From the NCBI GenBank assembly GCA_031426455.1, contig JANPLI010000205.1, positions 29,717 through 93,716 of the forward strand: DNA of 64,000 nucleotides. The letters run 5' to 3'. The notes beneath the pieces are model-generated. The model did not search any database and was not told where the DNA came from. It saw only the letters and a program-made list of their open reading frames with translations. Position numbers and translations under genes: made by a program. Shown here in pieces: positions 51,330 through 59,686 of the stretch; the first letter of the stretch is position 1; each line of letters opens with the position of its first letter. The DNA is from JANNMJ01 sp031426455. GTDB lineage: Bacteria > Bacteroidota > Bacteroidia > Cytophagales > Hymenobacteraceae.

Positions 51330-52832
51330 ATGTCGCACGAATCTGCTCCCTCCGCCCTTGCCCCCTTCACGTTGCAGGACATTGTGTCCCACGCAAAAGA
51401 ATATGGTTTCGTCTTTCCTTCTTCGGAAATTTACGATGGCCTGGCCGCCGTTTACGACTACGGCCCCACGGGCGTTGAGCTGAAAAATAACCTCAAGCGG
51501 CTCTGGTGGCAGGCAATGACCCAACTCCACCAGAATATCGTGGGCCTCGACGCGGCCATCTTTATGGACCCGCGCACCTGGAAGGCCTCCGGGCACGTCG
51601 ATTCGTTTTCGGACCCGCTCATCGACAACAAAGACAGCAAGAAGCGCTACCGGGCCGACGTGCTGCTGGAAGAAAAAGCCGCCGAATACGAGAATGCCGG
51701 CGACGCAGACCGAGCCGCCGCACTGCTGACCGAAATGGGGCGCCTGCTGACGCTGGCCGATCTGGACGGCGTCCGGGCGTTGATCATCGCTGAGGGCATC
51801 AAGTGCGCTGTGAGTGGCACCGCCAACTGGACCGATGTGCGCCAGTTCAACCTGATGTATTCTACCCAGATGAGCGCCACCTCCGGCGAGGGCGACGCAG
51901 CGCTCTACCTGCGGCCCGAAACGGCGCAGGGCATCTTCGTGAACTTCCTGAACGTGCAGAAAACCGCCCGTCTGAAGGTGCCGTTCGGCATTGCCCAGAT
52001 TGGGAAGGCGTTCCGCAATGAGATCGTAGCCCGGCAGTTCATCTTCCGGATGCGCGAGTTTGAGCAGATGGAAATGCAGTTTTTTGTTCGCCCCGGCACC
52101 GAAGACCAGTGGTACGCCTACTGGAAAGACGCCCGCCGCAAGTGGCACGAAGCCCTGGGAGCGCCCGAAACGAAGCTCCGTTACCACGACCACGATAAGT
52201 TGGCCCACTACGCCAAAGCGGCCGTTGATATTGAGTTCCAGTTTCCGTTCGGTTTCAAGGAGATCGAAGGCATCCACTCGCGCTCCGACTTCGACCTGAC
52301 CCAGCATCAGGAACTGAGCCGTAAGAAGCAGCAGTATTTCGACAACGATATCGACCCCGCCACCGGCAAAGCCTACGGCAACTACGTGCCGTTCGTGGTA
52401 GAAACGTCGGTCGGGGCCGACCGGCTGTTCCTGGCCACGCTCTGCAACGCGTTCCGGCAGGAGGAAGAGCCAGACGGCAAGCCCCCGCGTACCTGGCTGG
52501 CGTTGCACCCAGCTGTGGCGCCCATCAAAGCTGCCATCCTGCCGCTGGTCCGTAAGGATGGCCTGCCCGAAGTGGGCGAGCGCATCTTCAACGACCTGAA
52601 GTACGATTTCAACCTGATTTACGAAGACCGGGACTCCATCGGCAAGCGTTATACCCGGCAGGATCTGATCGGGACGCCCTTCTGCATTGCCGTCGATCAT
52701 CAGACGCTCGAAGATCAGACCGTGACCGTGCGTTACCGCGACGCCCGGACCCAGGAACGCCTGCCCATTAGCGCGCTGCGTGGGTTGCTGGCCGAGGCAA
52801 CCAGTGCGCGGCGGGTGCTGGAGAAACTATAA
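51330..52832 (+). CDS. glyS: Glycyl-tRNA synthetase, single-chain (alpha2) type
   Basis: Charges tRNA-Gly with glycine. The ATG at 51330 (MSHESAPSALAPFTLQDIVS) gives 500 residues of the class II, eukaryote/Bacteroidota-type alpha2 enzyme. Class II motifs: RLKVPFGIAQIGKAFRNEI (motif 2), the region YLRPETAQGIFVNFLNVQ, EIEGIHSRSDFDLTQHQELS, and the motif-3-like FVVETSVGADRLFLATL. A C-terminal anticodon-binding domain begins LALHPAVAPIKAAILPLV. Its end at 52832 is 59 bases before the IS element. Confidence 0.97.
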   Translation: MSHESAPSALAPFTLQDIVSHAKEYGFVFPSSEIYDGLAAVYDYGPTGVELKNNLKRLWWQAMTQLHQNIVGLDAAIFMDPRTWKASGHVDSFSDPLIDNKDSKKRYRADVLLEEKAAEYENAGDADRAAALLTEMGRLLTLADLDGVRALIIAEGIKCAVSGTANWTDVRQFNLMYSTQMSATSGEGDAALYLRPETAQGIFVNFLNVQKTARLKVPFGIAQIGKAFRNEIVARQFIFRMREFEQMEMQFFVRPGTEDQWYAYWKDARRKWHEALGAPETKLRYHDHDKLAHYAKAAVDIEFQFPFGFKEIEGIHSRSDFDLTQHQELSRKKQQYFDNDIDPATGKAYGNYVPFVVETSVGADRLFLATLCNAFRQEEEPDGKPPRTWLALHPAVAPIKAAILPLVRKDGLPEVGERIFNDLKYDFNLIYEDRDSIGKRYTRQDLIGTPFCIAVDHQTLEDQTVTVRYRDARTQERLPISALRGLLAEATSARRVLEKL

Positions 52833-52918
52833 GTGCAGCGGACCGGCGGTGGGCCGTTTTCCACCGGAGTTATCCACTTTTCCACACGTTGGCTATAGCG
52901 GTTCGCTCTTACCGGGAA

Positions 52919-53395
52919 ATGGACGGATGGGTTAGATCCGCTTTGGGGGTGTTGTTTTGGGGTAAGGAAACGTACCCCCCGCTACTGTTTCAGTTGCACA
53001 AGTTGCTGGATTCGCCTCAATGTTACGCGATGGTTCGGGCCCTTCGGTGGCCACAAAGCGTTCAGTGTGTGGGGTTTGGGAGCCCCGAAGTGGTCAAGAA
53101 CGGAAAAGACCCGGTGGAGTCGGCGCGCCAACATTACCGCTGCCGGGGCTGCGGGCGATGCTTCGATGACCTAAGCGAGACGGTGCTGGCTGGCTCTCAC
53201 CAGCCGGTGAGCCACTGGATCACGACGTTGTACCTGCTCAACCTCAACGTCTCGATGGCGCGCATTGCCCTCGAACTCGACCTGAGCGAAGACGTGGTGC
53301 AGACAATGGGCGCCACCATTCGGGAGGGCATTGCCAAAAAAAACCTCTTGTGGTCCTTAGCCAACACGTTGAATTTGACGAGACTTACCTCATAG
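52919..53395 (+). CDS. IS1595-family transposase, N-terminal part
   Basis: From ATG 52919 (MDGWVRSALGVLFWGKETYP). It carries a zinc ribbon CVGFGSPEVVKNGK ... YRCRGCGRCFDDLS, then the helix-turn-helix-like SHWITTLYLLNLNVSMARIA segment and IREGIAKKN. The frame then runs out of homology after an eight-A tract (53336-53343). A -1 shift there would continue into the DDE domain, reading IAKKKPLVVLSQHVEFDE. Alone it is a truncated DNA-binding part. Confidence 0.8.
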   Translation: MDGWVRSALGVLFWGKETYPPLLFQLHKLLDSPQCYAMVRALRWPQSVQCVGFGSPEVVKNGKDPVESARQHYRCRGCGRCFDDLSETVLAGSHQPVSHWITTLYLLNLNVSMARIALELDLSEDVVQTMGATIREGIAKKNLLWSLANTLNLTRLTS

Positions 53396-53955
53396 CCGGT
53401 CACAAAGGGCAGCCCGCCCAACGCCGCCAGGCGGGCCGCCCCCCTCGGCGGCGGCGGCTGAAAGGACGACGCGGACGCGGCACGAGCGCGCAAGGCAAAC
53501 CGCCTGTTTTCGGGATGGTGCAACGCCAGGGGCCGGTAAGTTTACACGTGTTGCCCAACGTGCAGCGGGCGACGATTGCGCCCCTGGTGCAAACAGCCGT
53601 ACCGGCCGGCACGCCCGTTTATACCGATGAATACAGCATTTATAACCAACTGAAGGCGTGGGGCTACGCCCACCACGTCGTCCACCACGGCCAGGGAGAA
53701 TACGCCCGCGATGACGACGGCGACGGGCACTACGAAGTCCATTGCAATACCCAAGAGGGCATCTGGTCGCTGTTACGCAGTTGGTTACGGCCCTATCGGG
53801 GCGTAAGCCTCGAAAAACTTCCGTTCTATGTCGCTCATTTCGAGTGGCTCTACAACCTGCGCCAAGCCGGAAAAACCCATCTTCAGCACACCTTGCTGCT
53901 GCTCTTTCAGCCCGATTTGAGGACCTATGAACAATGCCTCCTTCCATCCGTCTGA
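53350..53955 (+). CDS. IS1595-family transposase, catalytic (DDE, ISXO2-like) part
   Basis: Continues the transposase in the -1 frame. It shows the ISXO2-like catalytic domain: VEFDETYLIAGHKGQP (first Asp/Glu), RRGRGTSAQGKPPVFGMVQR, VYTDEYSIYNQLKAWGYAHH (second Asp), and YEVHCNTQEGIWSLLRSWLR (Asn/Glu of the last motif), then PYRGVSLEKLPFYVAHFEWL. The motifs are intact, so the element could move if the A-tract is read through by slippage or frameshifting. Confidence 0.8.
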   Translation: MVLSQHVEFDETYLIAGHKGQPAQRRQAGRPPRRRRLKGRRGRGTSAQGKPPVFGMVQRQGPVSLHVLPNVQRATIAPLVQTAVPAGTPVYTDEYSIYNQLKAWGYAHHVVHHGQGEYARDDDGDGHYEVHCNTQEGIWSLLRSWLRPYRGVSLEKLPFYVAHFEWLYNLRQAGKTHLQHTLLLLFQPDLRTYEQCLLPSV

Positions 53956-54000
53956 TTCCCGGTAAGAGCGTAGCGGTTTTAGCGAACGCCTACCAACGAT

Positions 54001-55518
54001 TCAAGCCATTTCCCCGACCAGCCGGGCTGAAAGCAGACATAGAGGGATGCCGCCGCCGGGATGTACCGAGCCACCGCAGAAAAACAGCCCGCCGATGCGG
54101 GAGCTGAAGTTGGGGTGACGCAGAAAGGCCGCCAGGGCATTGTTGGACGAAGCCCCGTAGAGCGCGCCGCCGAATGAGGAGGTGTCGGCCGCAATCTGCC
54201 GAGGCTCCCAGATTTTCTCCACCGTGATATGGTTCTCAACGGCCGTGCCGAGCGCCTGTTGCAGTCGCTTGAGCACGGCCGTCCGCGTCTGGGCGATGAG
54301 CGCGGGCCAATCCTGGGAACCGTCATCGTGCGGGACGTTGACCATCACGAACCAGTTCTCGTGGCCCGGTGGGGCGTGGTCCGGGCTTTTCTTGCTGCTG
54401 ATGTTGACGTAAACGGTAGGATCAGCGGGGACGGTTTTGCGGCGGAAAATGTCCGTAAACTCGGCCTGATAATCAGCGGAGAAGAAGATGTTATGGAGGT
54501 CCAGTTCGGGAAAGGAGCGGTCGATGCCCCAATAGAAAATCAGCGCCGACGACGAGCGCGGCTGCCGCAGCGTTTGCTCCGGCGCCGGTTGGGTGGGCAG
54601 CAGCCGGCGGTAAGTAGGCACTACGTCGGCATTGCTGACCACCACGCTGGCGGGCAGTACTTCGCCGGCGGCCGTGCGAACCCCCGTTACCCGGGCGTTT
54701 GCCACCACAATCTCGGCAACGGGCGTCTGAAAGCGAAACGTCACGCCCAGTTCTTCCGCCAGTTGGTGGATGCTGCGGGCGATGGCGTAGATACCACCTT
54801 CCGGGTAGTAAGCCCCCAGGCCGAATTCCAAATGCGGAATGAGGTTGAGTGTGGCGGGCGCCTGGTAGGGGTCAGAGCCGTTGTAGGTGGCGTAGCGGTC
54901 GAAGAGCTGCGTCAGGCGGGTATCGCCGTGGGCCGCGCGGGCGTTGGCGCCGTGCATCGAGCGCAGCAGGCCCATTTGCGGAATCACGGCTATGGCGCGC
55001 AGCACGTCCGGGTGCAGGTAGGTGGCTGCCCGATGCAGGGACCGGCCCAGAAAGGTGGGAGCGGTACCCTCATAAACCCGGGCTGCCCGCGCCAGATGCG
55101 CCCGGACGGCGGCAGCAGGTACGCTCAGTTTGGCTTCTACTTCTTCGGCCAGGCGAGCCGGGTCAGCCCAGGCCGTCAGGCGGGTGCCGTCGGCGAAGAA
55201 GTATTCGGTGACGGGATCGAGCCGCTCGTAGCGAAAATAGGCGCTGGGATCGCGGCCAGCCTCCCGAAAAAGATCATCGACCAGGTACGGTAACGTAAAG
55301 AGCGAAGGCCCGGTATCGAAACGGTAACCAGCTTTTTCGTCAGTTGCAATACTTTTGGAAACGGTGCTGACCATTAGGTCCATTTGCTGCATTTTGCCCC
55401 CAAAGGACGCGGCCGATTCTAACACCGTGACCCGGTATCCTTTCAGCGCCAGGCGCACGGCCACGGCTAGTCCGCCTACTCCCGCGCCAACGACGATGGC
55501 TGATTGGGCTTCTGCCAT
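54001..55518 (-). CDS. Carotenoid desaturase, CrtI/CrtD family (CrtD-like)
   Basis: FAD-dependent desaturase of carotenoid biosynthesis. The 505-residue protein has the dinucleotide motif VVGAGVGGLAVAVRLALKGY at 9-28, FDTGPSLFTLPYLVDDLF, and the C-terminal FFCGGSVHPGGGIPLCLLSA. The CGGSVHPGGGIPLCLLSA form and the SRPBCC neighbour point to a 3,4-desaturase of the CrtD type rather than phytoene desaturase CrtI, but this cannot be settled by motif. A role in making monocyclic carotenoids of the flexixanthin or saproxanthin type is inference. Starts 2 bases after the SRPBCC gene. The IS element lies downstream. Confidence 0.82.
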   Translation of the reverse strand: MAEAQSAIVVGAGVGGLAVAVRLALKGYRVTVLESAASFGGKMQQMDLMVSTVSKSIATDEKAGYRFDTGPSLFTLPYLVDDLFREAGRDPSAYFRYERLDPVTEYFFADGTRLTAWADPARLAEEVEAKLSVPAAAVRAHLARAARVYEGTAPTFLGRSLHRAATYLHPDVLRAIAVIPQMGLLRSMHGANARAAHGDTRLTQLFDRYATYNGSDPYQAPATLNLIPHLEFGLGAYYPEGGIYAIARSIHQLAEELGVTFRFQTPVAEIVVANARVTGVRTAAGEVLPASVVVSNADVVPTYRRLLPTQPAPEQTLRQPRSSSALIFYWGIDRSFPELDLHNIFFSADYQAEFTDIFRRKTVPADPTVYVNISSKKSPDHAPPGHENWFVMVNVPHDDGSQDWPALIAQTRTAVLKRLQQALGTAVENHITVEKIWEPRQIAADTSSFGGALYGASSNNALAAFLRHPNFSSRIGGLFFCGGSVHPGGGIPLCLLSARLVGEMA

Positions 55519-55520
55519 AC

Positions 55521-55979
55521 TTATTCGGTCGGAGCGCCGAACCAGCGGCGGTAAATGGGCCGGCGGTAAGCAAATTGCGCCCAGAGCATCGGATAAAGCA
55601 GCGCGTTCAGTACGGCGTTGCCCGTGGAAAAACTGACATCATCGGTGATAACGGTGCCGGGGTGACCGTCGCGCCGCCGCATTACCAGATGCCGATGCCG
55701 CCAGCGGCGCAAAGGCCAGGGCAGCAGCTGCCCTTCGTCAATGAACCAGGCTTCGGTGGGCGACGTGTCGGCGTCCGTGATGAGACTCGTCCAGTGCTGG
55801 CGGAATAGCCCCCAGCGCAGCTCGATGGCGATTTCATCGCCGGGCAGCGAGCCATCGAAACGCTGCACATGGAGCCGGGGGAAAGGCGGCGCCAGGGCCC
55901 GAAACAATGGCTCCGTGAAGGCTGCCAGCACGCCAGCCGGATCGGGCGCGGCAACGGACGTGTGTAGGATGAGGCGCAT
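55521..55979 (-). CDS. SRPBCC-domain protein, carotenoid-linked
   Basis: A 152-residue START/Bet v1-like fold protein of the type often placed beside carotenoid desaturase genes in Bacteroidota. It begins MRLILHTSVAAPDPAGVLAA and contains PPFPRLHVQRFDGSLPGDEI, GLFRQHWTSLITDADTSPTE, FIDEGQLLPWPLRRWRHRHL and SFSTGNAVLNALLYPMLWAQ. It may bind a hydrophobic pigment or precursor. Translationally linked to the crtD-like gene. Function not proven. Confidence 0.78.
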   Translation of the reverse strand: MRLILHTSVAAPDPAGVLAAFTEPLFRALAPPFPRLHVQRFDGSLPGDEIAIELRWGLFRQHWTSLITDADTSPTEAWFIDEGQLLPWPLRRWRHRHLVMRRRDGHPGTVITDDVSFSTGNAVLNALLYPMLWAQFAYRRPIYRRWFGAPTE

Positions 55980-56075
55980 TAATTGGTTGCTCGTTAGTTA
56001 TTGCTCGTTGTTCGTGCTACCTACCTGTAAGTACGCGCGAAACGCCCTAACGCGAAACCAGAAACGCGAAACGCC
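55980..56075. repeat. Patterned repeat spacer (SRPBCC / permease)
   Basis: Word-like repeats: GCTCGTT...GCTCGTTGTTCGTG, then CGCGAAACGCC, ACGCGAAACC, ACGCGAAACGCC. Another member of the intergenic repeat set. No gene. Confidence 0.5.
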
Positions 56076-57302
56076 TCAAAGGTTATCCCGGATTTCCAGG
56101 GCCGCCGCCTGCTGCGCCGGCCGGATCGAGACCAGCAGCGTGATCACGATGATAGCCAGCGTGGTCAGCAGTACGTCGCTCCAGAGCATATTGACGGGGT
56201 AAGCCTGATCGGAGCCGCCCGAAACGGCACCCATCGACACTAACCCGAACGATTTCTGCGCCCAGCAGATCGCCACGCCCAGCACCAGGCCGGTCAGGGC
56301 GCCCGTGAAGGCGACTATGGCGCCTTCGCTGAGGAAAATGTTGCGAATCACGTTCTGCGAGGCGCCCATTGCCTGGAGAATCGCCACGTCCTTTTTCTTG
56401 TCGATGACCAGCATCGAGAGCGAGAAGAAGATGTTGAGCGACGCAATCAGCAGGATGAAGGTGAACGTGACGAAAACGAACGCTTTTTCCACTTTTACGG
56501 CCCGCAGCAGAGAGAGGTGTTGCTCGTCAGAGGACAGCACCCGGAAGTCCGGCCCCAGCTTGCGTTGCAGCCGGCGTTGCACCTTGGAGATGCTTTCGTC
56601 CTCTTTAAGCTTGATTTCCAGGGAAGTCCGGCGCTGCCCGTAGTCCATCAGTTGGGCGGCGAAGCTGACGGGTACGAATACGTACTGCTCGTCGTACACC
56701 CGTTCGAGGCTGAAAACGCCGCCGCACATTAGGCGCGCGTCGTTGAAGGCTTCGGTGGGGTCGAGCGAGATTTTCTTGCGGTTCTTGGGGTACAGGAGCA
56801 CCAGCGGCGTGAAGCGGTTGGCTAAGTCGATGGACAACCGCTGCTTGACGCCGTAGCCCACCAGGGCATACTGGGTACCGTGGTTTTCGAGTTCGTAGCG
56901 CCCTTCCACGATGGCCGAATCGACCTGATTCTGTTTGAAGTAGTTGGCACTAACGCCTTTGAGCTTGATGACCATCTGGCGATCGTCGTAGCGCATCAGC
57001 ACGTTGTCTTCGATCACTTCCGTGACCAGCGCCACGCCCTCCTGCTTTTCGATGGTCTGGAGGAGCCCCGGCGTCAGCGTAAAGGCCTTGCCTTTGGCCG
57101 GCATCACTTCGAGATTCGGGTCGGAGCGCGAGTAGATGGCGCGTACCAGGTCTTCGAGGCCATTGAACACCGACAGCACGATGATCAGCGCCATCGTGCC
57201 AATGGCTACCCCAATCATCGAAATGTTGGAGATGATACTGATAATGTTGCGCTTGTTCTTGGAAGAAAAGTAGCGCTTGGCAATCAGGAAGGCAACGTTC
57301 AC
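56076..57302 (-). CDS. FtsX-like ABC transporter permease (LolC/LolE type)
   Basis: Inner-membrane permease of 408 residues, likely part of the lipoprotein-releasing LolCDE-type transporter. It begins MNVAFLIAKRYFSSKNKRNI with helix IISNISMIGVAIGTMALIIV at about 22-45. A periplasmic MacB-like domain of about 220 residues follows, then three helices in the C-terminal FtsX domain (FVFVTFTFILLIASLNIFFS, IVAFTGALTGLVLGVAICWA, VLLTTLAIIVITLLVSIRPA). No ABC ATPase gene is adjacent. Downstream of the methyltransferase and rbfA on the same strand. Confidence 0.9.
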   Translation of the reverse strand: MNVAFLIAKRYFSSKNKRNIISIISNISMIGVAIGTMALIIVLSVFNGLEDLVRAIYSRSDPNLEVMPAKGKAFTLTPGLLQTIEKQEGVALVTEVIEDNVLMRYDDRQMVIKLKGVSANYFKQNQVDSAIVEGRYELENHGTQYALVGYGVKQRLSIDLANRFTPLVLLYPKNRKKISLDPTEAFNDARLMCGGVFSLERVYDEQYVFVPVSFAAQLMDYGQRRTSLEIKLKEDESISKVQRRLQRKLGPDFRVLSSDEQHLSLLRAVKVEKAFVFVTFTFILLIASLNIFFSLSMLVIDKKKDVAILQAMGASQNVIRNIFLSEGAIVAFTGALTGLVLGVAICWAQKSFGLVSMGAVSGGSDQAYPVNMLWSDVLLTTLAIIVITLLVSIRPAQQAAALEIRDNL

Positions 57303-57455
57303 GGGGCGAAGTTCGGTAGTTTGTGGTTAGTTGATGGTTTTTGGTTGGTGGTTTCTGGTTGAATGTGGATAGAGGCCGCCCGGTACCCAGCCGTGAGCAA
57401 CGAAAAACCAGCGACGAGCCAACCAAAAACGAAAAACGAGCAACCAAAAACTACC
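57303..57455. repeat. Long patterned inverted repeat (permease / methyltransferase)
   Basis: The left arm (about 57311-57360, GGTAGTTT...GGTTTTTGGTTGGTGG) is imperfectly complementary to the right arm (about 57402-57453, rich in AACCAAAAAC and AACGAAAAAC). The words differ between loci, but the style is the same as at 58270-58352. It can form a long imperfect hairpin in the minus-strand transcript. Confidence 0.6.
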
Positions 57456-58265
57456 CTATTTCCAGGCTTTCACAATCAGGCCCGTGCCGGAGGCGTGCGT
57501 CATTCGGGCGTCGAGCCAGTTCAGCAGGTAGCAGAACGGGAACACGACGGCGTAATAGAATGGCAGCAGCACGAAGAACCCGCGCGAGACGCCGAGCAAC
57601 TGAATCGGCCATTTCATCGACAGGCGCCACGAAATCTGCCCCGGTTCGCCGTAAGCGTACAGGGCCTCGACGCGCTCGAAGCCGGCGTCGCGCAGCTTTT
57701 GCTGAATCTCGTGGATATTGTAGCCGTCCCGGACGTGTTCCTCGATAAAAGACGTCTCAGAATCATCGTGGACGTCGGAGCCGCCCTGGTCCGAAGGCGT
57801 CGAAATCAGCAGCAATCCGCCATCGCGGAGCGAAGCGTGAATATTGGCGAACACTTCGCGGTCCTCCAGAATGTGCTCCATCACGTCAACTGACAGCGCG
57901 AGATCGAACGCATTCGGCTGGCGGAACAGCACCAGGTCTTCGACGGCGAACTGCACGTTGCGCCGCCCGATCTGGCGGAAGAAGTTGTTGCAGTCGGCCA
58001 CCTGTTCTTCCTTTACGTCCACGGCCAGTACCTCCCAGAAGCGGCTCAGACCGGTCAGAAAGTACGTGTATTGCCCGTAGCCGGAGCCAGCGTCCAGGAT
58101 CTGCAACGGTTGATCGGTGCGCCCGGCGGCCCAGGTCCGCAGCTCGCGGTGGACGTGCCAGGTGCGCAGCAGCAGCAGATCCAGCAGGTGGTAAAACAGG
58201 CGCCGCAACCAGGGGGTGCGGTTGAAAACCGTACCCAAAGCGCGCTTGATGGGGTCGTAATGCAT
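57456..58265 (-). CDS. Class I SAM-dependent methyltransferase
   Basis: A 269-residue methyltransferase of unknown substrate. SAM motif LQILDAGSGYGQYTYFLTGL is near residues 53-72, with EVLAVDVKEEQVADCNNFFR, DLALSVDVMEHILEDREVFA and GGLLLISTPSDQGGSDVHDD following. The C-terminus has a hydrophobic stretch (FFVLLPFYYAVVFPFCYLLN) that would associate with the membrane, suggesting a lipid-like acceptor. Between rbfA and the permease gene in the same orientation. Confidence 0.87.
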   Translation of the reverse strand: MHYDPIKRALGTVFNRTPWLRRLFYHLLDLLLLRTWHVHRELRTWAAGRTDQPLQILDAGSGYGQYTYFLTGLSRFWEVLAVDVKEEQVADCNNFFRQIGRRNVQFAVEDLVLFRQPNAFDLALSVDVMEHILEDREVFANIHASLRDGGLLLISTPSDQGGSDVHDDSETSFIEEHVRDGYNIHEIQQKLRDAGFERVEALYAYGEPGQISWRLSMKWPIQLLGVSRGFFVLLPFYYAVVFPFCYLLNWLDARMTHASGTGLIVKAWK

Positions 58266-58269
58266 GCTG

Positions 58270-58352
58270 AATTAGGAATGAGGAATTAGGAATGAAGAAT
58301 GAGGAATTGTGGGTGGTGGACTTTCCTCATTCTTTATTCCTCATTCCTCATT
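58270..58352. repeat. Patterned inverted repeat (rbfA / methyltransferase)
   Basis: Left arm of GGAATGAGGAATTAGGAATG-type words (58270-58308) and right arm CCTCATTCTTTATTCCTCAT... (58325-58352), complementary over about 28 bases with a few mismatches. The right end reaches into the last codons of rbfA. A long hairpin is likely in the transcript. Confidence 0.65.
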
Positions 58353-58712
58353 ATCCGGTTTGATGTCCAGCCCGCTGAGCAGGCCGTCGATGTGGGCGGC
58401 GTAGGCGGCGGAATTGTCGTGGAAGAAGTGCAGCTCCGGCACCACTCGCGCCTGCTTGCCGATGCGCTGGCCGAGGTGGCGGCGGACTACGCTCTTGTGT
58501 TCGATGACCTGGGCCAGCAGCGCCGCCGGGTCCGGGGCGGCCAGAAAGCTGAGGTACACGCGGGCCACGCTCAGGTCGGGCGAGACACGCACGGCCGTTA
58601 CCGAGATCATTCCGCCGGGCAACAGGTGCGGCATCTGCCGCAGAAAGATGTCGGCCAGCTCTTTGAGCAGCGAACGATTGACCTTGAGCTGACGCGGGCT
58701 TTCTTTCTCCAT
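58341..58712 (-). CDS. rbfA: Ribosome-binding factor A
   Basis: Small KH-fold protein that aids late maturation of the 30S ribosomal subunit. The 123 residues begin MEKESPRQLKVNRSLLKELA, close to the family pattern RxxRVxxxLxxELAxIL. GGMISVTAVRVSPDLSVARV then gives the classic VTxVxvspDLxxAkvyvs pattern, followed by LSFLAAPDPAALLAQVIEHK, LGQRIGKQARVVPELHFFHD. The last residues overlap the inverted repeat. Confidence 0.93.
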   Translation of the reverse strand: MEKESPRQLKVNRSLLKELADIFLRQMPHLLPGGMISVTAVRVSPDLSVARVYLSFLAAPDPAALLAQVIEHKSVVRRHLGQRIGKQARVVPELHFFHDNSAAYAAHIDGLLSGLDIKPDNEE

Positions 58713-59055
58713 AGGAAGCCGTAAAGGTACGGCCGGCCAGGAGTGCGGGCGATCAGGGGCGGTTTTCGCGCTCTGCTACAGTAAACCGCTGGTGCGCGCT
58801 GGCGGTCGGCGGTCGTAAATATTTTATAAACTGACCTCTCTATTCCCATCGGGGATGGAGGCTGGTACTCGTGCCGGTGCGGGGGCGCTTCGTACCCCAC
58901 CAAACTTTTTTCGGCCTTCCTGGCCTTGTCAGACCACTTTTTTCGTTGGTCGTGCAGCAAGTTGATTAACCTTGTGCTGGCTTGAAACATTAACATTAAG
59001 TGGCCTTACAGAAGCCTAGACCGTATTCGTTTTCTCAACCTCTGGGTTTTTCGCA
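58713..59055. other. Non-coding spacer, divergent rbfA / lipoprotein
   Basis: About 340 bases with no gene-like frame. It contains an AT-rich patch (TAAATATTTTATAAACTG near 58815-58832) and another near 58960-59000 (TTGATTAACC...AACATTAACATTAAG) that may be promoters for the two divergent genes. No RNA gene was recognised. Confidence 0.4.
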
Positions 59056-59670
59056 ATGGCGCGCTACCTAATTCCGCCCTGGTTGACTTTGCTGGGGCTA
59101 TTTTCGCTATCCGCCTGCGAACGGCCGGACGGAGACACCGTGTGCGAAGGGCGGGTAGTGGACCGCACCACCGGCGCGCTAGTGCTCCAGCCGGTTACGG
59201 TGGGGGTATACCACACAGGTAACAGTAGCACCGGTGGCGGCTACTCGCTGCGCGAAGAGCACCAGACCGACGCTAACGGACGCTTCTCCTTTCACATCAA
59301 CTCAGACGCCAATGACCTGGCTTTGCGCGCCTACGGGGCGCCAGGCTACTCGACCTGGTGGCAGGAAGCGCCAGATTTGCGTGGGGGCCACAACAACAAA
59401 GGTCTTAACCTCAAAGTCCAGTCGCCCGCCTGGATCAAATTTCGGATACGACTTCCTGATCCTGCCGACACGGCCGCAATCCAGTTGTGGGGAGGAGTTG
59501 ACGAAAATTTATGGGTGTTCGGAAGTGCAACCGTTACGAGTCTGGTCAGTGCCAACAGCAATTTGCAGGTAAATTGGATTATTCAGCCTCTTGGACGGCC
59601 CCGCTTCACCGGTACGTTATCCCGTTTTTGCCCGGCCTTGGATACCGTGCTGGTGGAAATCTCCTACTGA
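59056..59670 (+). CDS. Lipoprotein with carboxypeptidase-regulatory-like domain
   Basis: A 204-residue lipoprotein. It has the signal MARYLIPPWLTLLGLFSLSA with Cys21 as lipid site (SLSAC). A beta-sandwich follows: DTVCEGRVVDRTTGALVLQP, SLREEHQTDANGRFSFHINS, LALRAYGAPGYSTWW. These are the strands of a CarboxypepD_reg-like domain with DANGRFSF. The C-terminal half is unrecognised and beta-rich (LDTVLVEISY end). Surface or periplasmic; function unknown. Confidence 0.8.
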   Translation: MARYLIPPWLTLLGLFSLSACERPDGDTVCEGRVVDRTTGALVLQPVTVGVYHTGNSSTGGGYSLREEHQTDANGRFSFHINSDANDLALRAYGAPGYSTWWQEAPDLRGGHNNKGLNLKVQSPAWIKFRIRLPDPADTAAIQLWGGVDENLWVFGSATVTSLVSANSNLQVNWIIQPLGRPRFTGTLSRFCPALDTVLVEISY

Positions 59671-59686
59671 AATCCTCTCTGAACTA

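Larger units (their letters stand above)
52892..53983 (+). mobile_element. IS1595-family insertion sequence
   Basis: About 1.09 kb element with terminal inverted repeats: CGCTCTTACCGGGAA...ACGGATGG at 52904-52930 and its complement at 53944-53970 (24 of 27 matching), extended outward by GCTAxxAxCG-like ends. Two overlapping frames encode one transposase split by a frameshift. I could not find a convincing target-site duplication, so the exact ends are uncertain. It lies between glyS and the crtD-like gene and interrupts neither. Confidence 0.8.

Noticed and set aside
51246..52700. 484-codon open frame antisense to glyS
   Set aside because: No recognisable domain; a by-product of high GC codon bias opposite a highly conserved synthetase.
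52870..52886. Two further DnaA-like boxes (TTATCCACT, TTTTCCACA) before the IS element
   Set aside because: Only two imperfect boxes with no cluster; chance or IS flank is enough to explain them.
54229..55293. 354-codon open frame antisense to the carotenoid desaturase
   Set aside because: Antisense to the FAD-binding desaturase and without family features.
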